From NCBI GenBank assembly GCA_001897375.1, contig MKSU01000017.1:137744-201743 (forward strand): a stretch of 64,000 nucleotides of DNA, given 5' to 3'. A model generated the notes under the pieces. That model made no database searches. It was not told the origin of the DNA and saw nothing but the letters and a program-made list of their open reading frames with translations. This stretch comes from Sphingomonas sp. 67-36. GTDB lineage: Bacteria; Pseudomonadota; Alphaproteobacteria; Sphingomonadales; Sphingomonadaceae. Below, in pieces: positions 26,216 to 35,772 of this stretch. A program made the position numbers and the translations under genes. How positions within the stretch are numbered: position 1 is the stretch's first letter; every line of letters begins with the position of its first letter.

Positions 26216-27865
26216 ATGGCAAAGGATATCAGCGCGCCCGCCGGCTGGCTGTTCGTCGCGCTGCTTGCGTTGCTGGCGTCGGCGACCGCCGTCGACGGCG
26301 GCTTCGCCGTGCATATGGGGATCGCCGCCGTCGCGGCGTTCTTCGTCGCGGTGCGCGGGCTGGGGGCGAAGCCGAGGGACGGCATGGGGCCGCGCGTCTC
26401 GCCCGCCACGGCCGGGCAATATTATGACGACGTGATCCGCTGGGGCGTGATCGCCACGGTGTTCTGGGGCATCGTCGGCTTCCTCGTCGGCGTGTTCATC
26501 GCCGCCGAGCTGACCTTCCCGCAGCTCAACCTCGGCGAATATGTCAATTTCGGGCGCATCCGGCCGCTGCACACCTCGGCGGTGATCTTCGCTTTCGGGG
26601 GCAATGCGCTGATCGCGACCAGCTTCTACGTCGTGCAGCGCACCTGCCGCACGCGGCTGTTCTGGCCGAACCTCGCAAATTTCGTGTTCTGGGGCTACCA
26701 GATGTTCATCGTGCTGGCCGCCACCGGCTATGTCATGGGCATCACCGAGGCGCGCGAATATGCCGAGCCGGAATGGTATGTCGACATCTGGCTGACGATC
26801 GTCTGGGTCGCCTATCTGGTGGTGTTCGTCGGCACGCTGGTGCGCCGGTCGGAACCGCACATCTATGTCGCCAACTGGTTCTACCTGAGCTTCATCATCA
26901 CGATCGCGATGCTGCACATCGTGAACAACCTGTCGATGCCGGTGAGCATCGTCGGGTCGAAATCCTATTCCGCCTTCTCCGGCGTGCAGGATGCGCTGAC
27001 GCAATGGTGGTACGGCCATAATGCGGTGGCCTTCTTCCTCACCGTGCCGTTCCTGGCGATGATGTATTACTTCGTGCCGAAGCAGGCGGAGCGGCCGATC
27101 TACAGCTACCGCCTGTCGATCGTGCACTTCTGGTCGCTGATCTTCCTCTACATCTGGGCCGGGCCGCACCATTTGCACTACACCGCGCTGCCGGACTGGG
27201 CGCAGACGCTCGGCATGGTCTTCTCGGTCGTGCTGTGGATGCCGAGCTGGGGCGGCATGATCAACGGGCTGATGACGCTGAACGGCGCGTGGGACAAGAT
27301 CCGCACCGATCCGATCATCCGCATGATGGTGTTCGCGCTGGCCTTCTACGGCATGGCGACGTTCGAGGGGCCGATGATGTCGGTCAAGAGCGTCAACTCG
27401 CTCAGCCACTATACCAACTGGACGATCGGGCACGTCCATTCCGGCGCTTTGGGCTGGAACGGCATGATCACCTTCGCGGCGGTCTATTATCTCGCGCCAC
27501 GGCTGTGGGGACGTGAGCGGCTCTATTCGCTGCGCATGGTCAACTGGCACTTCTGGTGCGCGACGCTGGGCATCGTGCTCTACGCCTCCTCGATGTGGGT
27601 GGCGGGCATCATGCAGGGGCTGATGTGGCGCGAATACGGCGACGACGGCTATCTGGTCTATTCGTTCGCCGAGGTCGTGGCCGCGCTCCACCCGTTGTAT
27701 CTGATCCGCACGCTGGGCGGGCTGCTGTTCCTGACCGGCGGTTTCCTGATGGTCTGGAACGTGTGGATGACGATCCGTGGGCGCGTGCGCGAGGAGGCGC
27801 CGATGACCACGGCCGCCTACGATCCCGCGCGCGACCATCCGCTCGTCCCCGCCCACGCTCGCTAA
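26216..27865 (+). CDS. ccoN: Cytochrome cbb3 oxidase subunit I
   Basis: The catalytic inner-membrane subunit of the high-affinity cbb3 terminal oxidase, reducing oxygen to water at a haem b3-CuB centre. It has 549 residues; an extra hydrophobic N-terminal segment ([17 protein letters not shown]) makes it somewhat longer than the shortest CcoN forms. Seen: the helix-II His in [30 protein letters not shown] with the CuB His, the paired His in [14 protein letters not shown], and [17 protein letters not shown] with the haem ligands. It is the first of an eight-gene cluster (ccoNOQPGHIS) led by an FNR-type box. GGGGTG lies just before ATG 26216. Confidence 0.97.
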   Translation: MAKDISAPAGWLFVALLALLASATAVDGGFAVHMGIAAVAAFFVAVRGLGAKPRDGMGPRVSPATAGQYYDDVIRWGVIATVFWGIVGFLVGVFIAAELTFPQLNLGEYVNFGRIRPLHTSAVIFAFGGNALIATSFYVVQRTCRTRLFWPNLANFVFWGYQMFIVLAATGYVMGITEAREYAEPEWYVDIWLTIVWVAYLVVFVGTLVRRSEPHIYVANWFYLSFIITIAMLHIVNNLSMPVSIVGSKSYSAFSGVQDALTQWWYGHNAVAFFLTVPFLAMMYYFVPKQAERPIYSYRLSIVHFWSLIFLYIWAGPHHLHYTALPDWAQTLGMVFSVVLWMPSWGGMINGLMTLNGAWDKIRTDPIIRMMVFALAFYGMATFEGPMMSVKSVNSLSHYTNWTIGHVHSGALGWNGMITFAAVYYLAPRLWGRERLYSLRMVNWHFWCATLGIVLYASSMWVAGIMQGLMWREYGDDGYLVYSFAEVVAALHPLYLIRTLGGLLFLTGGFLMVWNVWMTIRGRVREEAPMTTAAYDPARDHPLVPAHAR

Positions 27866-27878
27866 GGAAAGGCCGGAA

Positions 27879-28613
27879 ATGGCTACCTGGGCAAATCGCC
27901 ACAAGAAGATCGAACGCAACGTCACCCTGCTGGGGGCGCTGGCGCTGGCCGTCGTCGCGATCGGCGGGATCGTCGAGATCGCGCCGCTGTTCTGGATCGA
28001 ATCCACCGTGAAGCACGTCGAGGGCGTGCGGCCGTACACGCCGCTCGAGCTGGCGGGACGCAACATCTACATCCGCGAGGGCTGCTATGGCTGCCACAGC
28101 CAGATGATCCGCCCGTTCCGCGACGAGGTGGAACGCTACGGTCACTACAGCCTCGCGGCGGAGAGCATGTACGACCACCCGTTCCAATGGGGGTCGGAGC
28201 GCACCGGGCCCGACCTCGCGCGCGTCGGCGGGCGCTATTCGGACGAATGGCACGTCCAGCACCTGAAGGATCCGCAGTCCGTGGTGCCGGAATCGATCAT
28301 GCCGAAATACGCCTTCCTCGCGCAGAAGAACCTCGACACCAGCCGCTTGGGGGCGGACCTCGCCGCGCTGCGCCGGGTCGGGGTGCCGTACACCGACGAG
28401 GACATCGCAAAGGCGGACGAGGACGCGCGCACGCAGGGCTTCGGGGAAGGCGACACCGCCGGCCTCGCCAAGCGCTATCCCAAGGTGCAGGCGCGCGATT
28501 TCGACGGCGATCCCGAACGGATCACCGAGATGGACGCGCTGGTCGCTTATCTCCAGGGGCTGGGCACGCAGGTCGACTTCAAGTCCGCCTCGGCGCGGGA
28601 GGCGGCGAAGTGA
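27879..28613 (+). CDS. ccoO: Cytochrome cbb3 oxidase subunit II (monohaem cytochrome c)
   Basis: A 244-residue membrane-anchored c-type cytochrome of cbb3 oxidase. One N-terminal membrane helix (about residues 14-37) precedes [15 protein letters not shown], whose Cys69, Cys72 and His73 bind haem c. [27 protein letters not shown] is a family hallmark supplying the Met region. It passes electrons from CcoP to CcoN. ATG 27879 follows AAGGAAAGG 13 bases after ccoN. Its TGA stop overlaps the GTG of ccoQ. Confidence 0.96.
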   Translation: MATWANRHKKIERNVTLLGALALAVVAIGGIVEIAPLFWIESTVKHVEGVRPYTPLELAGRNIYIREGCYGCHSQMIRPFRDEVERYGHYSLAAESMYDHPFQWGSERTGPDLARVGGRYSDEWHVQHLKDPQSVVPESIMPKYAFLAQKNLDTSRLGADLAALRRVGVPYTDEDIAKADEDARTQGFGEGDTAGLAKRYPKVQARDFDGDPERITEMDALVAYLQGLGTQVDFKSASAREAAK

Positions 28614-28768
28614 CCTACGACACCATGCGCCATCTGGCCGACAGCTACGGGCTGGTCATCATGGTCGGCGTGTTCGCCGTGTTGATCGGCTGGGCCTTCC
28701 TGCCGCGCAACCGCGAGGCGAACAGCCGCGCCGCCAACAGCATCTTCGACGAGGCCGAAAATGGCTGA
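28610..28768 (+). CDS. ccoQ: cbb3 oxidase small subunit CcoQ
   Basis: A 52-residue single-pass protein beginning at GTG 28610, overlapping the ccoO stop by four bases; an ATG at 28625 is an alternative start. Short N-terminal [14 protein letters not shown] is followed by one membrane helix ([18 protein letters not shown]) and the tail [15 protein letters not shown], closely matching CcoQ/FixQ. The subunit stabilises the oxidase and in some species protects it from oxygen. It overlaps ccoP by eight bases. Confidence 0.92.
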   Translation: MTYDTMRHLADSYGLVIMVGVFAVLIGWAFLPRNREANSRAANSIFDEAENG

Positions 28769-29708
28769 CAACAAACGCATCGACGCCGCCACCGGCACCA
28801 GCACGGTCGGCCACGAATGGGACGGGATCGAGGAACTCGATACGCCGATGCCGCGCTGGTGGCTGGTCATCCTGTGGGCGACGGTGGTCTTCGCGATCGG
28901 CTATTGCATCGTTTATCCGGCATGGCCGCTGATCCACGGCGCGACGCCGGGCCTCTGGGGCTGGAGCAGCCGCGGGCAGCTCGCGCAGGAGACCGCGCAG
29001 GAGAACACCCGCCGCGCGCCGATCATGGCCGCGCTGGCGAGGACGCCGATCGACCGGCTTCCGTCCGATCCCAAGCTGCTCGCGGCGGCGGTTGAGGGCG
29101 GGCGCTCCGCCTTCAAGGTCTATTGCGTGCAATGCCATGGGTCCGGCGCGGCCGGGAGCAGGGGCTATCCCAACCTCAACGACGACGATTGGCTGTGGGG
29201 CGGCGACCTCAAGACGATCCAGCAAACGATCACCGACGGCATCCGCTTCCCCGGCGACGACAAGACCCGCATGTCGCAGATGCCAGCCTTCGGGCGCGAC
29301 GGCATCCTCAATCCGGGCGAGGTGGACGACGTGGTGTCCTATGTCCGCTACGTCTCGCATCAGGAGGCGGCGAGCGCGGCGGCGAAGCGCGGCAAGACGC
29401 TGTTCGCCAACAATTGCGCGGTCTGCCACGGCGCGGACGCCAAGGGCAATCGCACGATGGGCGCGCCGAACCTGACCGACGCGATCTGGCTCTACGGCGG
29501 CGATCGCGACACGCTGGTGCAGACCGTCACCAACGCGCGCTACGGCATCATGCCGGCCTGGGGGCACCGTCTCGATCCGGTGACGATCAAGATGCTGGCG
29601 GCCTATGTCCATTCGCTCGGCGGCGGCGAGGCCGATCCGGCGGCGCCGGCTCCGGCCGTCGCGGCGGCTCCGGCAGCGGCGCAGGCAGGCGAAAATGTCG
29701 GGCGCTGA
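28761..29708 (+). CDS. ccoP: Cytochrome cbb3 oxidase subunit III (dihaem cytochrome c)
   Basis: A 315-residue dihaem cytochrome c of cbb3 oxidase. Seen: the N-terminal EWDGIEELDTPMPRWW hallmark, a membrane helix around residues 34-55, and two haem sites: CVQCH (Cys122, Cys125, His126) and CAVCH (Cys219, Cys222, His223), with Met ligands near MPAFGRDG and GIMPAWG. It accepts electrons from soluble or membrane cytochrome c. The C-terminal tail is Ala/Pro-rich (DPAAPAPAVAAAP). It overlaps ccoQ by 8 bases and ccoG by 14. Confidence 0.97.
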   Translation: MADNKRIDAATGTSTVGHEWDGIEELDTPMPRWWLVILWATVVFAIGYCIVYPAWPLIHGATPGLWGWSSRGQLAQETAQENTRRAPIMAALARTPIDRLPSDPKLLAAAVEGGRSAFKVYCVQCHGSGAAGSRGYPNLNDDDWLWGGDLKTIQQTITDGIRFPGDDKTRMSQMPAFGRDGILNPGEVDDVVSYVRYVSHQEAASAAAKRGKTLFANNCAVCHGADAKGNRTMGAPNLTDAIWLYGGDRDTLVQTVTNARYGIMPAWGHRLDPVTIKMLAAYVHSLGGGEADPAAPAPAVAAAPAAAQAGENVGR

Positions 29709-31191
29709 CGTCGCGCCCGAGCCGAAGCCAAGGTTTTTCGAGGCGCGGCGCAAGGTTTTCCCGCGCCGCGTCGACGGCACCTTCCGCCGCCTGAAATGGG
29801 CGATCATGGCGGTGACGCTGGCGATCTATTACGTCACGCCGTGGCTGCGCTGGCATCGCGGGGAATATGCGCCGGATCAGGCCGTGCTGGTCGATCTGGC
29901 GCATCGACGCTTCTACATGTTCTCGATCGAGATCTGGCCGAACGAATTCTATTATGTCGTCGGCCTGCTCATCATGGCGGCGGTGGGGCTGTTCCTCGTC
30001 ACCTCCGCCGTGGGGCGCGCCTGGTGCGGCTATGCCTGCCCGCAGACGGTGTGGACCGACCTGTTCGTCCATGTCGAACGCGCGATCGAGGGCGACCGCA
30101 ACGCGCAGATCAGGCTCGATCGCGCATCGTGGGGCGTGGAGAAGATCGCGAAGCGCGGCACGAAATTCGTCATCTGGCTGCTGATCGCCATGACGACCGG
30201 CGGCGCGTGGATCTTCTATTTCGCCGATGCGCCGACGCTGGCGCGGGAGTTCCTTACCGGCACCGCGCCGTTCGTCGCTTATTCGACGGTCGGCATCCTC
30301 ACCTTCACCACCTTCACGCTCGGCGGGCTGATGCGTGAGCAGGTGTGCATCTACATGTGCCCGTGGCCGCGCATCCAGTCCGCGATGATGGACGAGAAGT
30401 CGCTCGCCGTCACCTACAAGGACTGGCGCGGCGAGCCGCGTACCCACGGGCTGAAGCGCGCGCAGGCGCATGAGGCGGAGGTCGCGCCGTCGCTCGTCCG
30501 GCTGGCGCAGGGCGAGAAGGTCGGCGACTGCATCGACTGCAACGCCTGCGTCGCGGTCTGCCCCACCGGGATCGACATCCGCGAGGGGCCGCAGATCGGC
30601 TGCATCACCTGCGGTCTGTGCATCGACGCCTGCGACGAGATCATGGAGAAGGTCGACCGGCCGACGCGCCTGATCGGTTATACGACCGAAGCCGACATGA
30701 AGCTCGCCCGCGCCGGCGGCACGCCGATGCCGCCGCTCAAGCGGCTGCTGCGCCCGCGCACGATCATCTATTTCCTGATCTGGGCCGGGATCGGTTGCGG
30801 CATGCTGTTCGCGCTCGGCACGCGCACGCACATGGGGGTGAGCGTGCTCCAGACGCGCAATCCGCTCTGGGTGCGGTTGTCGGACGGGGCGATCCGCAAC
30901 ACCTATACGGTGAAGTTGCGCAACATGGAGGGCCGCCCGCGCAGCTTCGCGGTGTCGCTGTCCGGCATCGACGCGCGGATGTGGGCCGATGGCGGATCGC
31001 GCGAGACGGCGGGGAAGACGGTGACGATCACCGTGCCGGCCGATCGCGTCGCCAAGGCGCAGATTTTCGTCGTCGCCCCGGCGCAGGGCGCGCAACGCAG
31101 CGAATTGCTGTTCACCGTGACGGCGCTGGACGGGCAGAAGTCCTCCGCCAGCGACGGCAGCTATTTCGAACGACCGGAGGGCAATCCATGA
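29695..31191 (+). CDS. ccoG: Cytochrome c oxidase accessory protein CcoG/FixG (membrane ferredoxin-like)
   Basis: A 498-residue polytopic protein needed for cbb3 oxidase maturation, probably reducing Cu(II) for insertion. Seen: about five membrane helices, AWCGYACPQTVWTDLF, and two [4Fe-4S] motifs with Cys279/282/285/289 and Cys303/306/309/313, then a C-terminal Ig-like periplasmic domain (NPLWVRLSDGAIRNTYTVKL). ATG 29695 is chosen although the frame is open further upstream, because that part is Arg-rich out-of-frame ccoP sequence and the family begins near here. It overlaps ccoP and, by ATGA, ccoH. Confidence 0.94.
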   Translation: MSGADVAPEPKPRFFEARRKVFPRRVDGTFRRLKWAIMAVTLAIYYVTPWLRWHRGEYAPDQAVLVDLAHRRFYMFSIEIWPNEFYYVVGLLIMAAVGLFLVTSAVGRAWCGYACPQTVWTDLFVHVERAIEGDRNAQIRLDRASWGVEKIAKRGTKFVIWLLIAMTTGGAWIFYFADAPTLAREFLTGTAPFVAYSTVGILTFTTFTLGGLMREQVCIYMCPWPRIQSAMMDEKSLAVTYKDWRGEPRTHGLKRAQAHEAEVAPSLVRLAQGEKVGDCIDCNACVAVCPTGIDIREGPQIGCITCGLCIDACDEIMEKVDRPTRLIGYTTEADMKLARAGGTPMPPLKRLLRPRTIIYFLIWAGIGCGMLFALGTRTHMGVSVLQTRNPLWVRLSDGAIRNTYTVKLRNMEGRPRSFAVSLSGIDARMWADGGSRETAGKTVTITVPADRVAKAQIFVVAPAQGAQRSELLFTVTALDGQKSSASDGSYFERPEGNP

Positions 31192-31646
31192 CCCGTCGCT
31201 TTACCGGATGGCACATGACCGCGATTCTCGTCGCCTTCTTCGGCGTGGTGATCGCGGTGAACGCGACGATGGCGACCTTCGCCTCCACCACCTTCGGCGG
31301 CGTGGTGGTGGAAAACAGCTATGTCGCGAGCCAGCATTACGATCGCTGGCTGGCCGAGGCGCGCGCGCAGGACAAGGCCGGGTGGCGCGCGGTGCCGTCG
31401 GAAGCCGCCGGCCGGCTGGCGGTGGCGCTGACGCAGCGCGCCGCCGCCGTCCCCGACGTGACGCTGACCGCCACGGCGCGTCATCCGCTCGGCCGCCTGC
31501 CCGATCGCGCGCTGACCTTGCATTGGGACGCGGCCGGCGAGCGCTATCTCGCCGACCAGCCGCTCCCCCGTGGCCGCTGGCTGATCGAGATCATCGGCGC
31601 GCGCGGCAATGAGCGGCTGCGCTTCGAGGACGAGGTTCGGATGTGA
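31188..31646 (+). CDS. ccoH: FixH family protein CcoH
   Basis: A 152-residue cbb3 assembly protein with one N-terminal membrane helix (HMTAILVAFFGVVIAVNATMA) followed by SYVASQHYDRWLAEARAQD, a conserved FixH signature, and a periplasmic beta domain ending RGRWLIEIIGARG. FixH proteins act with the CcoI copper ATPase during oxidase assembly. ATG 31188 overlaps the ccoG stop (ATGA) and its own stop overlaps the GTG of ccoI, so the series is translationally coupled. Confidence 0.92.
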   Translation: MTRRFTGWHMTAILVAFFGVVIAVNATMATFASTTFGGVVVENSYVASQHYDRWLAEARAQDKAGWRAVPSEAAGRLAVALTQRAAAVPDVTLTATARHPLGRLPDRALTLHWDAAGERYLADQPLPRGRWLIEIIGARGNERLRFEDEVRM

Positions 31647-33769
31647 CCGCACCGGCCCGCCCGGCCGCCGCGCAGCCGCTGGCGACCTCGACCTTCGTGG
31701 TCGAGGGGATGCGGTGCGCGGCATGCATCGCCAGGCTGGAGCACGGGCTCGCCGCGCTGCCCGGCGTGGCGGCGGCGCGGGTCAATTTCACCAACCGCCG
31801 GGTGCGCGTCGATCATCTCGACGAGATCGGCGAGGACCGGCTGATCGACGCGATCGACGGGCTGGGCTTCACCGCCCACGCCTTCGCGGGGGAAACGGCG
31901 GACGGCGGCAGGAGCGAATCGCGCCGGCTGGTGCTGGCGATGGCGGTGGCCGGCTTCGCGATGATGAACGTGATGCTGCTGTCGGTGTCGATCTGGTCCG
32001 GCGCGAACGGCGCGACGCGGCAATTGTTCCACTGGCTCTCCGCGCTGATCGCGCTGCCGACCGTCGCCTATTCCGGCCGCGTCTTCTTCGCGAGCGCGTG
32101 GAGCGCGCTGAGGCGCGGTCGCACCAACATGGACGTGCCGATCTCGATCGGCGTGCTGCTGACCCTCGCGATGAGCCTCTATGAGACGGTGCTCGGCGGC
32201 GCGCATGCCTATTTCGACGGCGTCGTCATGCTGCTGTTCTTCCTGCTCGGCGGGCGGTTCCTCGACAGCGTGATGCGCGATCGCGCGCGCGGCGGGGTGG
32301 ATGCGCTGCTGCGCCGCCTGCCCGCCGAAGCGACGGTGGTCGGCCGCGACGGCGCGCACCAGCGCCGTGCGATCGCCGAGCTGGCGCCGGGGATGCGGCT
32401 GCTCGTCGCGGCGGGCGAGCGGATCGCGGCGGATGGCATTGTCGAGGACGGGGAGAGCGCGGTCGATCGCTCGCTCGTCACGGGGGAGAGCGCGCCCGAA
32501 ACGGTGGTCTCCGGTGCGGAAGTGCTGGCGGGGACGGTCAATCTCTCCGCGCCGCTGGTGGTGAAGGTGACGCGCGCCGGCGAGGCGACCGCGATCGCCG
32601 ATATCGCGCGGCTGATGGAGAGCGCGGGTCAATCGAAATCGCGCTACATGCGGATCGCCGATCGCGCCTCGCGGCTCTACGCCCCGGCGGTGCATACGCT
32701 CGCGGCGCTGACGCTGGCGGGGTGGCTGATCGCGGGCGCCGGGTGGCACGTCGCGCTGACCAATGCGGTCGCGGTGCTCATCATCACCTGCCCGTGTGCG
32801 CTCGGCCTCGCGGTGCCGGTGGCGCAGGTGGTCGCGTCCGGGGCGCTGCTGCGCGCGGGGGTGCTGGTCAAGGACGGCTCCGCGCTCGAACGGCTGGCGA
32901 AGGCCGATCGCGTGCTGCTCGACAAGACCGGGACGATCACGCTCGGTCGCCCGGTGGTGACGGGCGGGCTGCCTGATGCGCCGGATGAGCGCGCGATCCT
33001 CCATGCCCTCGCCCGCGCCAGCCGTCATCCCAGCGCGATGGCGGTCGCTGCGGCGCTGGCCGGTGAGCCGGGCGCGCCGGTCGGGGATATCGTCGAGGAA
33101 GCCGGGCTGGGCGTGCGCGGCACCGCGGGCGGCGTCGAGGCGCGGCTCGGCCGGCCGGGCTGGGCCGGGCCGGCGAGCGATAATGCCTCGATCGTCCTCC
33201 GCATCGGCGATGCCGCGCCGCGCGCGATCCGCGTCGCCGATCAGCCGCGCGAGGACGCGGCGGCGGCGATTGCGCGGCTCGGCGCGGAGGGACTGACGCC
33301 CGAGATCCTCTCGGGAGATGCTCCGGCAGTGGTGAAGGCGCTCGCCGCCCGGCTTGGTATTCCCGGTCGGGCGCGGCTGACGCCGCAGGACAAATATGCG
33401 ATCGTCCGCGCGGCGGAGGAGAGCGGGCGGCGGGTGCTGATGGTGGGCGACGGGATCAACGACGGGCCGGCGCTCAAGGCGGCCTGGGTCTCGATGGCGC
33501 CGGCCAGCGCGAGCGACGTGGGGCAGATGGCGGCGGACCTGGTGTTCGTCGGCACGCGGCTGATGCCGGTGCCGGTCGCGGTCGCCGCCGCGCGCCGCAC
33601 GATGCGCGTGGTGGCGCAGAATTTCGCGCTGGCGATCGGCTATAACGTGCTCGCCGTGCCGCTGGCCGTCGCCGGCTTCGTCACTCCGCTGATCGCGGCG
33701 CTCGCCATGTCCGGCTCGTCGCTGGTCGTCGTCGCCAATGCGATGCGCCTCAGGAGCGCGGCGCGGTGA
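31643..33769 (+). CDS. ccoI: Copper-translocating P-type ATPase CcoI/FixI
   Basis: A 708-residue P1B-type ATPase that exports Cu(I) for CuB insertion into CcoN. Order: N-terminal metal-binding fold with Cys25 and Cys28 (GMRCAACIARLE), membrane helices, the actuator LVTGESAPE, the membrane metal site Cys383-Pro-Cys385 (ITCPCALGLAV), phosphorylation Asp427 in DKTGTITLG, the HP-type region SRHPSAMAV and the hinge VGDGINDGPALK. All catalytic motifs are intact. It begins with GTG 31643 overlapping ccoH and ends overlapping ccoS. Linkage to cco genes identifies it as CcoI rather than general copper-efflux CopA. Confidence 0.95.
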   Translation: MTAPARPAAAQPLATSTFVVEGMRCAACIARLEHGLAALPGVAAARVNFTNRRVRVDHLDEIGEDRLIDAIDGLGFTAHAFAGETADGGRSESRRLVLAMAVAGFAMMNVMLLSVSIWSGANGATRQLFHWLSALIALPTVAYSGRVFFASAWSALRRGRTNMDVPISIGVLLTLAMSLYETVLGGAHAYFDGVVMLLFFLLGGRFLDSVMRDRARGGVDALLRRLPAEATVVGRDGAHQRRAIAELAPGMRLLVAAGERIAADGIVEDGESAVDRSLVTGESAPETVVSGAEVLAGTVNLSAPLVVKVTRAGEATAIADIARLMESAGQSKSRYMRIADRASRLYAPAVHTLAALTLAGWLIAGAGWHVALTNAVAVLIITCPCALGLAVPVAQVVASGALLRAGVLVKDGSALERLAKADRVLLDKTGTITLGRPVVTGGLPDAPDERAILHALARASRHPSAMAVAAALAGEPGAPVGDIVEEAGLGVRGTAGGVEARLGRPGWAGPASDNASIVLRIGDAAPRAIRVADQPREDAAAAIARLGAEGLTPEILSGDAPAVVKALAARLGIPGRARLTPQDKYAIVRAAEESGRRVLMVGDGINDGPALKAAWVSMAPASASDVGQMAADLVFVGTRLMPVPVAVAAARRTMRVVAQNFALAIGYNVLAVPLAVAGFVTPLIAALAMSGSSLVVVANAMRLRSAAR

Positions 33770-33915
33770 ACAGCGTCGGCATCCTCATCCCGATCGCATT
33801 GTTCCTCGGCCTGTCCGGGCTGGGGGCGTTCTTCTGGGCGGTGCGCTCCGGCCAGTATGACGACATGGATGGCGCCGCGCTGCGCATCCTCAACGACGAG
33901 GATCCGGAGGACTGA
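33766..33915 (+). CDS. ccoS: cbb3 oxidase assembly protein CcoS
   Basis: A 49-residue single-pass protein from GTG 33766, overlapping the ccoI stop (GTGA). One membrane helix (ILIPIALFLGLSGLGAFFW) is followed by AVRSGQYDDMDGAALRIL, the CcoS hallmark, and an acidic tail NDEDPED. CcoS is required for haem/copper cofactor insertion in cbb3 oxidase. It is the final gene of the cluster; a T6 run lies 18 bases after the stop (33933-33938) behind only a weak CCGGA/TCCGG stem, so a terminator there is possible but poor. Confidence 0.92.
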   Translation: MNSVGILIPIALFLGLSGLGAFFWAVRSGQYDDMDGAALRILNDEDPED

Positions 33916-33944
33916 TCCGGCCTTAGGGCGCGTTTTTTCGGTTC

Positions 33945-33962
33945 GTGACAGGTTGATGACAG
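33945..33962. promoter_or_regulatory. Pho-box-like direct repeat, site 1
   Basis: GTGACAG-GTTG-ATGACAG: two 7-base repeats with 11-base period, the geometry bound by OmpR/PhoB-family regulators (reverse complement CTGTCAT-N4-CTGTCAC matches the Pho box). A -10-like TTATCG follows nine bases later (33972-33977). It lies 108 bases before the serine hydrolase start and has a near-copy at 40883-40900. Confidence 0.6.
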
Positions 33963-34070
33963 CGATGCCCGTTATCGGGCGCCTGTCAGACCCTCCCCGT
34001 GGCGGCTGTGCGCCGGGGAAGAAGGGCACGAATCGGAGACAGGCGAGTGCGCATCGTTGCACGGGGGAAA

Positions 34071-35678
34071 ATGAGCGCGCGCGTCGCGCGTCGGGTGATC
34101 GGGGCGGCGCTTGGCGTCGCGGCGCTGGCTGGCGGCACCGCCGCGGCGGCCGATCCGTCGATGGCGCAGGTCGACGCGATCTTCGCGCGCTGGGCGGGCA
34201 AGGACGCGCCGGGCTGCGCGGTCGCGGTATCGCGCGAAGGCAAGCCGATCGCGGTGCGCGCCTACGGCATGGCCGATCTGGAGAGCCATGTCCCCGCCAC
34301 GGTCGATTCGATCTACGAGGCGGGATCGGATTCGAAGCAGTTCACCGCCGCCGCGCTGGTGATGCTGGCGCGCGAGGGCAAGCTCTCGCTCGACGACGAT
34401 GTGCGCAAATATCTTCCCGAACTGCCCGATTACGGCGCACCGGTCACGCTGCGCCATATGCTCCACCACGTCAGCGGGCTGCGCGACTGGGGCTCGGTCG
34501 CGGCGGTGGAGGGTTGGCCGCGCAACAGCCGCACGGCGAACAACCAGGACGTGCTGGATCTGGTCGCGCGGCAGAAGGAACTGAACTTCGCGCCGGGCAC
34601 GCACTATCTCTACAGCAACAGCAACTACAATCTCGCCGCGATCGTGGTGCAGCGGGTGAGCGGCCAGTCGCTCGCCGATTTCACGCGCGAGCATATCTTC
34701 AAGCCGCTCGGCATGACGCACACGAGCTGGCGCGACGATCACCGCAACATCGTTCCCGGCCGCACCGGCGCCTATGAGCGCGAGGGCGCCGGCTATGCCA
34801 ACGAGCAGGTGATCGAGGATGCCTATGGCAATGGCGGGCTGCTGACCACGGTCGGCGATCTCGTCAAATGGCAGGCCGCGCTCGATGGCGACTTCTTCGG
34901 CAAGGGCTTCGTCGCCGAGATGCAGCAGCCGTTCGTGCTGAAGGACGGGACGAAGAGCGCCTATGGCCTCGCGCTCGTCGCGGGTGATCACGACGGCGTG
35001 TTCGAGGTGAGCCATTCCGGCTCGACCGGCGGCTATCGCGCGTGGATGGCGCGCTATCCGGCGCAGAAGCTGGCCGTGTCGCTGCTGTGCAACACGGGCG
35101 AGGCGGACACGCCGGTGCTCGGGCGCGAGGTGGCGGATCTCTATCTGCCGCTGCATCAGGACAAGCCCTATGCCCCGCGCGGGCCGTTGCCGACCGGCAT
35201 GTGGGCCGACCGGCTGACCGGCTTCCCATGGCGCTTCGCCGCCGATGGCAAGGGCGGGCTGACCGCCAACGGTCGCGCGCTCGTGCCGGTCGGGCCGGGT
35301 CGCTGGATGCTGCGCGAGGACGTGTTCGCCTTTTCCGGTGACAGACTCGTGCGCGAGACGCGCGAGGGCGAGCGCCAGCCGCTCGACCGCGCCGAAGCGC
35401 CCGCGAACGATCTCTCGGCCTATGTCGGTCGCTTCTGCGGCGTCGATGTCGCCTCCTGCATCACGGTGACGCAAAATGGCGGCCGGCTCGTGTTCAGCGG
35501 GCCGCGCTGGCGGGGGCAGGCGCTGGAGCCGGCCTATCGCGACGTGTTCACCGGCGACGTGAAGTCGCTCGGCCTGAACCTCGTGCTCAAGTTCCGCCGC
35601 GATGCCGCCGGGCGCATCGACACGCTGCGCGTCGGCGAGACCCGCGCCTTCGACCTCTTGTTCAAACGCGCCGGCTGA
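34071..35678 (+). CDS. Exported serine hydrolase, beta-lactamase class C/S12 family
   Basis: A 535-residue exported serine hydrolase with signal peptide (RRVIGAALGVAALAGGTAAAA). Active-site motifs: Ser86-Asp-Ser-Lys89 (SxxK), Tyr-Ser-Asn in HYLYSNSNYN (YxN), and HSGSTGGYR in place of KTG. This is the penicillin-binding/esterase/D-aminopeptidase type rather than a true cephalosporinase. About 170 extra C-terminal residues form a beta domain (LFKR end). ATG 34071 follows CGGGGGAAA; GTG 34047 is an alternative. It sits after a Pho-box-like repeat and 94 bases before a TonB receptor, which suggests processing of an imported peptide or peptidoglycan fragment. Confidence 0.85.
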   Translation: MSARVARRVIGAALGVAALAGGTAAAADPSMAQVDAIFARWAGKDAPGCAVAVSREGKPIAVRAYGMADLESHVPATVDSIYEAGSDSKQFTAAALVMLAREGKLSLDDDVRKYLPELPDYGAPVTLRHMLHHVSGLRDWGSVAAVEGWPRNSRTANNQDVLDLVARQKELNFAPGTHYLYSNSNYNLAAIVVQRVSGQSLADFTREHIFKPLGMTHTSWRDDHRNIVPGRTGAYEREGAGYANEQVIEDAYGNGGLLTTVGDLVKWQAALDGDFFGKGFVAEMQQPFVLKDGTKSAYGLALVAGDHDGVFEVSHSGSTGGYRAWMARYPAQKLAVSLLCNTGEADTPVLGREVADLYLPLHQDKPYAPRGPLPTGMWADRLTGFPWRFAADGKGGLTANGRALVPVGPGRWMLREDVFAFSGDRLVRETREGERQPLDRAEAPANDLSAYVGRFCGVDVASCITVTQNGGRLVFSGPRWRGQALEPAYRDVFTGDVKSLGLNLVLKFRRDAAGRIDTLRVGETRAFDLLFKRAG

Positions 35679-35772
35679 GCCGGCCGCGACCGCCTTCCGC
35701 ACCGAACCAATAACAAAGCCAGCCCCGGTTCGCGGCGAGCTGGCGGATCAAACCGACCAAAGGGATATGTGT

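Noticed and set aside
26126-28066. A minus-strand open frame of about 646 codons opposite ccoN and ccoO.
   Set aside because: Shadow of highly conserved oxidase genes; His/Arg/Asp-rich and featureless.
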